Assembly (NCBI RefSeq): GCF_030817495.1
Contig: NZ_JAUSZK010000001.1
Coordinates: forward strand, 6,410,001-6,474,000
Reading direction: 5' to 3'
Length of the DNA stretch: 64,000 bases
From: Streptomyces sp. V3I7
Lineage (GTDB): Bacteria > Actinomycetota > Actinomycetes > Streptomycetales > Streptomycetaceae
Positions 45,563 to 53,800 of the stretch are shown here, piece after piece. A program made the position numbers and the translations under genes. The notes under the pieces were generated by a model that saw only the letters and a list, made by a program, of their open reading frames with translations, made no database searches and was not told the origin of the DNA. Numbering within the stretch: position 1 is the first letter of the stretch; the number at the start of each line of letters is the position of its first letter.

Positions 45563-48019
45563 CTACTGCGCGGCGAGTCTTTCGACGATGCGCCGTTGGT
45601 GCTGGATGTCGTAGGCCTGGTCAGGGGTGACTTCGTAGTGATCGAGGCTGTCGAGTTCGGCACGGGCGGCGGCGATGTCTCCGAGGTAGGCGAGTACGAC
45701 GGCGCGCTGGGAACGCAGCCCGATCATGTCCTCAGGCAGGTTGTAGTCCTCAGCCACGGGGATGAGCTGACGGTTTATCAGGTCCAGGGCTGCTCGGGTT
45801 TCGTCGGCTCGCATCAGGGACTCGACGACGTCCTGGCCCAGGTCGATGGCGGAGCGCCAGGCGGCGGTGAACAGATACAGCTTCATCGCGGGGAAGGCCA
45901 TCGGGCCGTAGTCGAGGCCGAGTTGGCGGCAGGACTTGACGAACAGGGCGAAGCAGTCGGCCAGGCGCTTGTAGTCGTCGGGGTTTTCGCTGGTCTCGCA
46001 GGCCTCTTGCAACGCCTCGGTGTTGCCGAGGATGTGGGTGATCTCCAGGCCGAGGTGGCGGCGGTAGATATCGGCGAGCTCCATCGCGGCGTTGCCCGCG
46101 TCCTGGTAGGCGTCGGCGAGAAACAGGCTCTGCGCGTAGGCGTAGCGCAGAGCTCGTTCGTGGGGCGAGGGAACAGGGATCCCGGCGAGCGCGGTGTGGA
46201 AGGCCGAGTCGAGTGCGTCGACGTCGCATGCCTGCCCGTACAGGATGAATTGCCGGGTGGCCAGCAGGACTTTCTCCCGAGGGCCGATCTGGTTGCTGGT
46301 CTCGGCGAGGGTCTCCATGGCGTGCACGTGCTGTGCGCAGGTGTCCCAGTCGTCGTCCCCGTATGCCCAGGTGGCCAGTGCGTTGTGGGCTTCCAGGCGG
46401 CTGATGGCGTCGCGGTTGGTGTCCTGGGCCACCTCTGCGATCACGGCGCGCAGTTCACGAGGGTAGCCGCCCTGGAAGAAGCCTTCCTGGCCGGTGAGCT
46501 CGAGCAGGATGTCGATCCGTCCGGTCTCGGCCAGCAGGCGCATCCACCGGGCCAGCCGTGCGAGTCCCCGGTGTCCCTCCAGTAGGCCAACCAGGGCTTG
46601 CCTGACGGCGTCGGTGGCCTTCGCGGGCAGGTCTTCGGCTGCCTGGGCGGCCAGGGGGCGGATTGCGTCGTGGAGTTGACAGTGGCCGTCGGCGAAGGCC
46701 TGTGTTAGGCCGCGGCCAGCGAGTTCACGTACGGCCCGAGCCGCGGCCGGTCCTGTGCTCCCGGCGGCCGCGGCCAGCTGCTGGAGCTCGGCGGCGGTCA
46801 GGGGGACCTCGGCGATCGACAGCAGCCCGGCGGTGATGCGTGCCGGTGCGGAAAGCTGCTCGAAGATCTGCGCCAGGATGACTTCCTGGGTGGTGGGGGT
46901 GAGATGGGTCTGTGCCTGAACGGCGTCGCAGAAGGCGGCTCCGTCGCCCGCGTGCACGGTGCGGGCCAGGTGCACGGAGTTGAGCACGTACAGGGGCAGG
47001 CCGGCCGTCAAGGCCAGGATGCGCTGGGCGGTGGGGTAGTCCAGGATGCAGCCTTCGGTGGCGAAGACGGCGGCCACGGTGTCGGTGTCCCAGCCGGGCA
47101 GGGACTCGGCGGAGATCCCCAGATGCGCGGCGAGCGGGTTCTGCTCCGGGTGGGGGTGGCCCAGCAGTGTGATCCGGGCCGTCGGCAGCGCCTGAACAAG
47201 CAGCCGCACGTCGTCGGATGGGAGGTCGTGCACGTTGTCGATGACGACCGCGATGGCTGTGCCGTCGTGGGCCAGTCGGCCGTGCACGGCCCGCAGGACG
47301 TCGATGCCGGCCCCGCTCGGCAGGCTGACGGCATCGGGCCCGCTCAGGTGCCGGGCAGCGACCTCCCGGGCCAGCGCGCCGGGCACCACCGCGGGCGGCA
47401 TCTTCCCGGCATCGAAGTAGGTGACCGGGAGCGGGCACCGGGCGGCGGCGTGCGCCGCCCAGGTCGTCTTGCCGGCCCCGGAGAAGCCCGTCACCAGCCG
47501 CACGCGCTGCTCGCCCGTCAGCTCCGGTTCGCTGCCATGCGGCCAGTAGACGTCGGGAATCTGCGGAAAGGCCTGCAACTCCTCGACGAACTGCTCATAC
47601 AGGGCGGGCAGTTCACCAGCATGAAAGGCTCGTCCATGGGCTCCGGCACTCGCGTACTGCACGCGGGCAGCCAGCTTCCACACCAGCGTCTGCGCTTCCA
47701 GGGACCCAAACGGGACCTGAGCGGCCTGCTCGGTGCACCACTGCAGGACACCGGTGAGATCCGCAGCAGCGGGCGGCAGCCACGTCTCCTGCGGATCGGG
47801 ATGACCCGGCCACAGCAGCGACACGTCCGCCGGCCAGCCCGGCTGCTGGGTCCGTTGCAGCAGATCCGGACCCGGTGCGGTATTGCTGACCACGACCAGC
47901 CTGGGTGTGCCGGGGCGCCGCCCTGCCGTGTGCTCCGCGCTGGTCCGGGCGGTTGTGTCGGGTGGCTTCGGGTGGCGAAGGGTGGCGAACAATTGAGCGA
48001 CAAACGTGACGTCCATCAC
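45563..48019 (-). CDS. STAND-like P-loop ATPase with helical/TPR C-terminus
   Basis: An 818-residue protein. Walker A is GFSGAGKTT (178-186) and Walker B is IAVVIDNVHD (256-265). A winged-helix-like region (ASLTAAELQQLA-type helices near 390-450) and a long TPR-like helical C-terminus follow. Residues 1-60 are low complexity and 60-160 match no family I know, so an N-terminal effector may be lost or divergent. It lies 176 nt upstream of, and parallel to, the NACHT gene, and divergent from an ECF sigma operon. Confidence 0.75.
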   Translation of the reverse strand: MMDVTFVAQLFATLRHPKPPDTTARTSAEHTAGRRPGTPRLVVVSNTAPGPDLLQRTQQPGWPADVSLLWPGHPDPQETWLPPAAADLTGVLQWCTEQAAQVPFGSLEAQTLVWKLAARVQYASAGAHGRAFHAGELPALYEQFVEELQAFPQIPDVYWPHGSEPELTGEQRVRLVTGFSGAGKTTWAAHAAARCPLPVTYFDAGKMPPAVVPGALAREVAARHLSGPDAVSLPSGAGIDVLRAVHGRLAHDGTAIAVVIDNVHDLPSDDVRLLVQALPTARITLLGHPHPEQNPLAAHLGISAESLPGWDTDTVAAVFATEGCILDYPTAQRILALTAGLPLYVLNSVHLARTVHAGDGAAFCDAVQAQTHLTPTTQEVILAQIFEQLSAPARITAGLLSIAEVPLTAAELQQLAAAAGSTGPAAARAVRELAGRGLTQAFADGHCQLHDAIRPLAAQAAEDLPAKATDAVRQALVGLLEGHRGLARLARWMRLLAETGRIDILLELTGQEGFFQGGYPRELRAVIAEVAQDTNRDAISRLEAHNALATWAYGDDDWDTCAQHVHAMETLAETSNQIGPREKVLLATRQFILYGQACDVDALDSAFHTALAGIPVPSPHERALRYAYAQSLFLADAYQDAGNAAMELADIYRRHLGLEITHILGNTEALQEACETSENPDDYKRLADCFALFVKSCRQLGLDYGPMAFPAMKLYLFTAAWRSAIDLGQDVVESLMRADETRAALDLINRQLIPVAEDYNLPEDMIGLRSQRAVVLAYLGDIAAARAELDSLDHYEVTPDQAYDIQHQRRIVERLAAQ

Positions 48020-48202
48020 AGCACAATGCGTGCGCGCAGGTCACACCGTGAGTCACAAGCGGATCGTTGCGCTCCGTCGAAAACGTGTGCCGCAGAGTTA
48101 ACCCTGGGGGTGCTGCGCAGCGGTGAAGGGGTGAGGCCGCAAGGCTTCCCCTCGCTCAGCAATGACGCGGTGCGGGGGCCAAGTTGAGCAAAAGGAGGGT
48201 CC
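48020..48202. promoter_or_regulatory. Divergent promoter region of the STAND and sigma-factor genes
   Basis: This 180-nt gap must carry the promoters for the minus-strand ATPase gene and the plus-strand sigma operon. It is AT-richer than its surroundings (for example AAACGTGTGCCGCAGAGTTA). No firm -35/-10 pair was chosen. Confidence 0.35.
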
Positions 48203-48427
48203 GTGGGGCTTCACTGGGCCTGGCACGTGCTGGCTGTGGCCGGCGTGTGCCGGATGACCGCAGTTGCCTTCGACGCCGTCGTCCGACGCGTCGTCCGCAT
48301 CGCCTCGCTGGCTCGCGACGAGCACTGCTCCCGCGCACGCGTATTCGCACCACCCCCTGTCTTGCCCGCCGGACTGCGCCCCACTGGGGGGACCGCCGTT
48401 CCGCCGCCCGCCGTGGAGGAACAGTGA
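48203..48427 (+). CDS. Possible small protein upstream of the ECF sigma factor
   Basis: A 74-codon open frame starting GTG 48203 with a strong AGGAGGG 5 nt upstream. Its stop (TGA 48425-48427) overlaps the sigma GTG as GTGA. The N-terminus is hydrophobic (LHWAWHVLAVAGVC), the C-terminus Pro/Arg-rich. There is no family match. It could be a real leader peptide coupling translation to the sigma factor, or chance. Confidence 0.4.
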   Translation: MGLHWAWHVLAVAGVCRMTAVAFDAVVRRVVRIASLARDEHCSRARVFAPPPVLPAGLRPTGGTAVPPPAVEEQ

Positions 48428-48993
48428 CCAGTGCCGACGAGCACGACTTCGACGTGATCGAACCCGCTGAACTCCCGACCGACTTCGAGGCGTTCTTCAG
48501 CCAGCACATGGGCGAATTCATCAGGGTCGCGGGCGCTCGCACGCGCAACCCGCACGACGCGGACGAGGTGCTCATGGACGCGGCTGTGGTGATGTACCGC
48601 AAATGGGAGCGGATCCTGGCGCATCCCAACCCGATTGCGCTCGCCCACCGCATACTCGAAGGCGCCATCGTCGACTTCTACCGCCGACGTGCCCGCACCG
48701 CCGACCGGGAGGTCAGCTACGGCGAACTCACCTACGCCGACGTGCCCACCGCAGACGATCTGCTGCTGCTACGCGGCCACGACCGCCTGGACCGCGCCCT
48801 GGCCGAACTCGAGCAGCGCGCTCCGCTTCAGGCGAGCTGTGTCCGCCTGCGCTACCTCGCCGAACTCGGCTTCGCTGAGATCGCTGCCCGCCTGGACATC
48901 ACGTCCAACGCTGCCAAGGCCAACGTTCACCTGGGCCTGAAAAACCTCAATCGCCTCATCGACCTCCCGGATTCGGGGAAAGGGAAGTCCTGA
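48424..48993 (+). CDS. ECF-type sigma factor
   Basis: A 189-residue sigma-70 family protein. Region 2 is at about residues 22-85 (FEAFFSQHMGEFIRVAGART and ADEVLMDAAVVMYRKW). Region 4 is at about 120-180 (LEQRAPLQASCVRLRYLAELGFAEIAARLDITSNAAKANVHLGLKNL) with the HTH. GTG 48424 has GGAGGAA 4 nt upstream. No membrane anti-sigma gene is adjacent; the coupled next gene may regulate it. Its position, divergent from STAND genes, suggests it may control them. Confidence 0.8.
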   Translation: MTSADEHDFDVIEPAELPTDFEAFFSQHMGEFIRVAGARTRNPHDADEVLMDAAVVMYRKWERILAHPNPIALAHRILEGAIVDFYRRRARTADREVSYGELTYADVPTADDLLLLRGHDRLDRALAELEQRAPLQASCVRLRYLAELGFAEIAARLDITSNAAKANVHLGLKNLNRLIDLPDSGKGKS

Positions 48994-49706
48994 TGCTGGA
49001 AGATCTCCTGCGCGCCGAAGCGCAGGCTCTGCACCGTACGTACGACAACCACGACACCGACGACTTCATGCGACGCCTCGCTGTGCGCATTGCCCAGAAT
49101 GCCGCGCGACCGCCCCGAGTCACACGTGCCCTCATCGCACCCACCTTCCAGTCTTCCCGGGTGCCGCCGCCTGCGGCGGCGCCCGCGCCCAGCCACCCGG
49201 GCGGCACACGGCCACGCACGCGCCGTGGCATGCGTCGGCGTCCCACGCCGATCCTCAGCCCAGACCCGGCCGCCAGCCCGATGGCAGTGGTCGATCACGT
49301 GCGGCGGCTGTGCGATTTGGTGCTGCGGTCCAACGACATCGACTCCCTAGCCGACTTCGCCGCCGACTACGACCCCAGGGGCGCGCGCACCTTCGCCTGC
49401 CTCCTCTACACGCTCGACCGACGCGAAAGTGCCCTGTACTGGTGGCGCTTCGCCGCCGGCGGAGAGGACCCCCTCGCCGCTCACCTGCTCGCCGCCCACC
49501 ACGCAGCTATCGGAATCAGTCCCGACGCGCGCCTGTGGCGAGCACAGGCTCGCATGCTGGGTTTCACCCGCGACCGCCACCTACCCCAGCCCGTACGCTC
49601 CAGCACCCATCTCGCCGAGGGGTTCGCTCGCGCCGTCCCCTGGGGAACCGAGCTCAGTACCTTCATCAAGACCGCGCGACTGCCCAGCGAACTGGCAACC
49701 CGCTGA
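48993..49706 (+). CDS. Hypothetical protein coupled to the ECF sigma gene
   Basis: A 237-residue protein, not recognised. N-terminal helix (LRAEAQALHRTYDNHDTDDFMRRLAVRIAQ), a Pro/Ala/Arg-rich linker (about 45-95), then a helical domain with RRLCDLVLRSND and ALYWWRFAAGGEDPLAAHLLAAHHAAIG, resembling a small TPR-like unit. ATG 48993 overlaps the sigma stop (TGATG). It may be a cognate regulator of the sigma factor (inference from position). Confidence 0.65.
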   Translation: MLEDLLRAEAQALHRTYDNHDTDDFMRRLAVRIAQNAARPPRVTRALIAPTFQSSRVPPPAAAPAPSHPGGTRPRTRRGMRRRPTPILSPDPAASPMAVVDHVRRLCDLVLRSNDIDSLADFAADYDPRGARTFACLLYTLDRRESALYWWRFAAGGEDPLAAHLLAAHHAAIGISPDARLWRAQARMLGFTRDRHLPQPVRSSTHLAEGFARAVPWGTELSTFIKTARLPSELATR

Positions 49707-49744
49707 ACCGGGAACGACCTGCTGGTGAGAGAGGGAACCGCAGC

Positions 49745-49782
49745 TCTGCTCGGTGGCAGGGAAAGTACGGCCACCGAGCAGA
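49745..49782 (+). terminator. 13-bp perfect hairpin terminator
   Basis: TCTGCTCGGTGGC (49745-49757) pairs with GCCACCGAGCAGA (49770-49782), loop 12 nt, 40 nt after the sigma-operon stop. It is the probable transcription end. Confidence 0.8.
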
Positions 49783-49953
49783 TTACAGATCGTGACGGCG
49801 GTCGGTGACGAGGGCCGCCATTGGTCGCGAACGGCGTCCTCGCTGCCGTGACATCGAGCAGCGTGTACGCCCCACGAACGTCTCGCCGATCTGGACACGC
49901 CGGCCGCCCTCCGACCCGGGCGGGTAGATCACGACAGGCGGTGCGGTACTCAT
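49783..49953 (-). pseudogene. Fragment of a small conserved protein, frameshifted
   Basis: From ATG 49953 the minus strand reads MSTAPPVVIYPPGSEGGRR, as at the start of a family of ~70-residue streptomycete proteins. After about 25 codons the expected AYTLLDVTA continues only in the +1 frame and then ends. It is judged a remnant; the family assignment is from memory of the N-terminal pattern. Confidence 0.3.
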
Positions 49954-50049
49954 GGCACCAGCGTGCGATCTGCGCCGACAGCGCGCATGCGAGCCGCCTG
50001 TGGCGCTCATACGCTGGTGCTGCTCGGGGACTGCCGCGGAGGTACTCCC

Positions 50050-50913
50050 ATGACCCGAGCCATCTGGTCCGGAGCCATCTCGTTCGGCCTGGTCACCGTG
50101 CCGGTCCAGGTGGCCACCGCAACCGCCGACCACAGCGTCCGCTTTCACCAGTACCACTTGTCTGATCAGGGCCGGATCCGCTACCGCAAGGTGTGCGAGC
50201 TGGAGGATCGCGAGATCCCTGAAGGCGAGATCGGCAAGGGGTACGAGCTGACGAAGGCGCGAATCATCCCGATCAGCGACGAAGAGCTGCACGATCTGCC
50301 GCTGCCGACGGCCAGGGCGATCGAGATCGTCACCTTCGTCTCGTGGGCGTCCATCGATCCGATACGGATCGGGGAGGGCTACTACCTGGCGGCACGCGAG
50401 CAGTTGGCCGCCAAGCCGTACCGGCTGCTGGTCGAGGCGCTGCGCCGCTCCTCACGGGTGGCGGTCGTGAAGTGGGCGTGGCACGGCCGCGAGCGCCTCG
50501 GCTTGCTCCGGGTCCGCGAGGACGCGCTCGTCATGCACGTCATGCACTGGCCCGACGAGATCCGCGACCCGTCCGAGCTGGTGCCGCCGCCGGTCGAGGT
50601 GAGCGACGCAGAGATCGACGGGGCCCTCACCCTCATGGACGCGATGGCCGTCGACAGCCTCGAAGGGCCTGAGTTCGGCGACCGGTACACCGAGGCGCTG
50701 GAACAGGTCATCGACGCGAAGCGCGAGGACCGTCCGCCGCCCGAAGCACCCGAGCCGGCTGCCGGACCGGGCACGGTGCTGGATCTCATGGCGGCGCTCC
50801 AGGAGAGCGTGGCCAAGGCGCAGGCCGCGCGCGGCGAAGCACCCGAGCAGAAGAGAACGGCCGCGCGGAAGCGGCCGGCCAAGAAGACGGCGCCGACTCG
50901 GAGAGGCAGCTAG
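50050..50913 (+). CDS. ku: Ku protein for non-homologous end joining
   Basis: A 287-residue bacterial Ku. It begins MTRAIWSGAISFGLVTVPV, contains the Ku core beta-barrel (about 10-190), and has a basic Lys/Arg/Ala C-terminal tail (KRTAARKRPAKK) for DNA binding. It should bind broken DNA ends and recruit a LigD-type ligase; no ligase gene is in the window. GGAGGTACT precedes ATG 50050. The stop codon TAG lies inside the target duplication of the IS481 element just downstream. Confidence 0.95.
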   Translation: MTRAIWSGAISFGLVTVPVQVATATADHSVRFHQYHLSDQGRIRYRKVCELEDREIPEGEIGKGYELTKARIIPISDEELHDLPLPTARAIEIVTFVSWASIDPIRIGEGYYLAAREQLAAKPYRLLVEALRRSSRVAVVKWAWHGRERLGLLRVREDALVMHVMHWPDEIRDPSELVPPPVEVSDAEIDGALTLMDAMAVDSLEGPEFGDRYTEALEQVIDAKREDRPPPEAPEPAAGPGTVLDLMAALQESVAKAQAARGEAPEQKRTAARKRPAKKTAPTRRGS

Positions 50914-51866
50914 GTGTATTGACCCGCAGCGTTGTTCACGCGGCTGATGGGTGGTTGGCCGCCGAGTGCGGTGTGGCAGCGGTGGTGGTTGTAGGTGTGG
51001 AGGAAGTCTGGCAGGGCTTCGGCGCGTTCGGTGTTGCTGATGTAGGGCCGCAGGTAGGCCCATTCGTCGAGCAGTGTGCGGTTGAAGCGTTCGACCTTGC
51101 CGTTGGTCTGCGGCCGGTAGATGCGGGTGAGCTTGCCGGCCGCACCGAGGTCGGCCAGGGCTTGCCGCCAGGCGAAGCTTTTGCGGTAGGGCCAGGCGTT
51201 GTCGGTCAGAACGCGTTCGATGTGCTCGATGCCGCAGGTGGCGAAGAAGGCTGCGGCCCGGCGGAGGAAGCCTGCGCAGGTGTCGGCCTTCTCGTCCGGG
51301 TGGATCTCGCTGTAGGCGAGACGGCTGTGGTCGTCGACGGCGGAGTGGACGTAGTCGAAGCCCATGCTGCTGCGTCGGACACGGCCTGCCTGGCGGCCCA
51401 GGACCTTGTGACCGCCGCCGTCCGGGATCCGGCCGAGTTTCTTGACGTCGACGTGGACGAGCTCGCCGGGGCGGTCGCGTTCGTAGCGGCGGATGACCTC
51501 ACTCGTGGGCCGGTCAAGATGGGCCAGGCGATTCAGGCCATGGCGGACCAGGATGCGGTGCACGGTCGAGGCGGGCATGCCCAGGACGGGGCCGATGCGG
51601 GCCGGGCCGAGCTTGCGGGCCTGACGCAGTTGGCACACGTGGGCCTCCACCATCGCGGGCGTGCGGTGGGGTGTCGTCCGCGGCCTGCTGGAACGGTCGT
51701 GCAGGCCCGACTCGCCCTCTGCCCGCCAGCGGCGGACCCACTTGTGAGCCGTGGCCCGCGAGATGCCCATCTCCGCCGCGACATGCGCAACGGGGCGACC
51801 TGCGCAGACACGTTCAACGAGAAGCCGCCTGCCGTGAACGGTCAGCCGGGCATTACGGTGGGACAC
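50910..51866 (-). CDS. IS481-family transposase
   Basis: A 318-residue DDE transposase. An N-terminal helix-turn-helix (VAAEMGISRATAHKWVRRW) is followed by the rve-type core with catalytic residues in VHVDVKKLG, LTDNAWPY and KVERFNRTL. GTG 51866 is chosen as start (VSHRNARLTVHGR opens family members). The TAG stop at 50912-50910 is formed by the target duplication, just outside the inverted repeat. Confidence 0.93.
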   Translation of the reverse strand: MSHRNARLTVHGRRLLVERVCAGRPVAHVAAEMGISRATAHKWVRRWRAEGESGLHDRSSRPRTTPHRTPAMVEAHVCQLRQARKLGPARIGPVLGMPASTVHRILVRHGLNRLAHLDRPTSEVIRRYERDRPGELVHVDVKKLGRIPDGGGHKVLGRQAGRVRRSSMGFDYVHSAVDDHSRLAYSEIHPDEKADTCAGFLRRAAAFFATCGIEHIERVLTDNAWPYRKSFAWRQALADLGAAGKLTRIYRPQTNGKVERFNRTLLDEWAYLRPYISNTERAEALPDFLHTYNHHRCHTALGGQPPISRVNNAAGQYT

Positions 51867-51966
51867 GAAGACCTCCGTGCGGTGCAGTCCTAGACAGCTC
51901 CACCACACCGGAGGTCTTCGCCATGATCAAGCCCAGCGAGTGTCAACAACGCTCGTGATCAATACA
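50915..51966. mobile_element. IS481-family insertion sequence with 6-bp target duplication
   Basis: A 1052-bp element. Ends: TGTATTGACCCGCAGCGTTG on the left and the inverted TGTATTGATCACGAGCGTTG on the right (about 20 of 25 match). It is flanked by GCTAGG at 50909-50914 and 51967-51972. A single transposase gene lies inside. Insertion is precisely at the ku stop codon, leaving ku intact. Confidence 0.92.
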
Positions 51967-52119
51967 GCTAGGTCCTGTCTGGAGTCCAGATCATGAATGC
52001 GGTGCGATGCTGCGAAGCCAGGTCGTGTGAGACCGGCCGGCGGGCGTAGGGCGCGGCCACGCGAGGACCGTTGCATAGGCTGGCCGTCTCATCCGACGCA
52101 CCGCGACGAGGATCAGCCC

Positions 52120-52647
52120 ATGCACAGCAGCACCAGGATCCGCCTGATCGAGCCCACCGACGCCGCCCCGATCGCAGCGCATCGGGTGCGGGACGTCGAG
52201 GCCTTTCGGCCATGGGAACCGGTCCAGCCGGACGACTTCTTCACCCCGGAGGGCCAGGCGGAGCGGATCGACAGGCTACTGGCCGGATACCGGGCCGGCA
52301 CGGTCTGGCCAGGCGTGGTACTTGCCGACGACCAGGTGATCGGGCAGGTCACCGTCGGAGGCATCCTGCCACAGCCGCACCTGCGCCGCGGCTCCGTCGG
52401 ATACTGGATCGCCAGTGTCGCCCAGAATCAAGGCCACGCCGGGCGCGCTGTCGGGCTCGTACTCCAAGTGATGACCGACAAACTCGGGTTACACCGCGCC
52501 GAGGCGTCCACCAATCTGGAGAATCTGCCGTCGCAGCGGGTGCTGCGTCGCAACGGGTTCAGCCCGTACGGCGTCGCGCACTCCTCGATCTTTCTCGACG
52601 GGCGCTGGCGGGACGGGCTGCTGTGGGAGCGGCTCCTCGGCAACTAG
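52120..52647 (+). CDS. GNAT family N-acetyltransferase (RimJ/RimL type)
   Basis: A 175-residue protein: IRLIEPTDAAPIAAHRVRD at the start, VGYWIASVAQNQGHAGRAVGLV (acetyl-CoA loop), then ASTNLENLPSQRVLRRNGF, the RimJ/RimL pattern. Leu in KLGLHRAE is a TTA codon (52489-52491). The likely substrate is an N-terminal or small-molecule amine. It lies between the IS481 and the IS5 remnant and is intact. Confidence 0.88.
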   Translation: MHSSTRIRLIEPTDAAPIAAHRVRDVEAFRPWEPVQPDDFFTPEGQAERIDRLLAGYRAGTVWPGVVLADDQVIGQVTVGGILPQPHLRRGSVGYWIASVAQNQGHAGRAVGLVLQVMTDKLGLHRAEASTNLENLPSQRVLRRNGFSPYGVAHSSIFLDGRWRDGLLWERLLGN

Positions 52648-52698
52648 GGCCGGTGGATCCCCTGCGCGCGGAGGTTCGTTTTTGATAAGCCGTCAGTC

Positions 52699-53535
52699 AT
52701 GGCGCGAGGCGATCTCACCGACGAGCAGTGGACCCTGATCGAGCCCCATCTCCCGATCGCCGCGATCGGTCCTTTCCCTGACCTGCGGAAACACTTCAAC
52801 GCGGTGATGTGGCGCTTCCGCGTCGGCAGCCCCTGGCGCGACCTGCCTGCCGAGTTCGGGCCCTGGTAGAGCGCGTACGACCGGTTCCGAATCTGGGCGA
52901 AGCAGGGCGTCTTCCAGCAGCTGATGGAAGCGGTGATCGCCGAGGCCGCGGCCCGTGGCGAGACCGACCTGGGCCTGGTCAGCGTGGACTCGGCGACCGC
53001 ACGGGCCACCACCACGCCGCCGGGATGGCCTTGGACTCCGAGCAGTTGGCAGCCCTGGAGGCTGCCGTCGAGTCCGAAAAGGGGGCGATACGAAGGCACA
53101 ACAGTCGCAAGACGGACCGGCCGAGGACGACTCGCGCGTCGACCGGCGACGGGGCCGCGGACGGCACCGAGCCCGCTTGAAAGGCGCTGAGCTGGGGCGT
53201 TCCCGGGGCGGGTTGACCAGCAAGATTCATCTGGCGGCCGACCGGCGCTGCCGCCCCCTGGCGTTCGTTCTCACGCCGGGACAGACCGGCGACAGCCCGC
53301 AGTTCGTTCCGGTCCTGGAGCGCGTCAAGGTGCGTGGACCGGTCGGACGCCCGCGGACCGGACGCGGTGGCCGCAGATAAGGCGTACTCGTCTCGGCGTA
53401 ACCGTAGCTACCTGCGGCGACGCGGGATCAAGGTAGTGATCCCGGAGAAGGCCGACCAGGCCGCGAACCGCAAGAAGCGCGGCAGCGTCGGCGGCTGGCC
53501 GATCTCGCACGACGCGACGCTGTACAGGGAGCGCA
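52699..53535 (+). pseudogene. IS5-family transposase, 5' part, broken
   Basis: It begins MARGDLTDEQWTLIEPHLP, standard for IS5-type enzymes. Codon 57 is a TAG (52867-52869) where relatives have Gln in GPWQSAYDRF. Frameshifts follow near 53050 and 53190. The last readable part, SVGGWPISHDATLYRER, is cut at 53535 by the IS21-type element; the missing continuation is found at 57946. Confidence 0.9.
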
Positions 53536-53565
53536 TGAGTATGGCGATGATGGGCAGCAACGCCT

Positions 53566-53629
53566 GTCGGTGAGTTCCAGCAACGACTGGATGAGGTCGG
53601 CGTCTGGAATGTCGGTGAGTTCCAGCAAC
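53566..53629. repeat. Sub-terminal direct repeats of the IS21-type element (left)
   Basis: GTCGGTGAGTTCCAGCAAC occurs at 53566-53584 and 53611-53629, 45 bp apart. Inverted GTTGCTGGAACTC copies lie at 57848-57860 and 57913-57925 at the right end. These are transposase-binding sites of the IS21 type. Confidence 0.85.
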
Positions 53630-53800
53630 ACCGCCGGGGCCGCCGGAGCACCGACGAAAGTTCTGCTGACGCGCCGACGGAACGGGCGGCATCATGACCT
53701 CGTGCCGCCCGTTCTGTCTCGTCAATCGTCGCGGCGGCCGGGCAGCTCCGGGCGGTGGTCCGCAGGTGGAAGACAGCCCAGGCACAAGCGGCCCGCGCCT

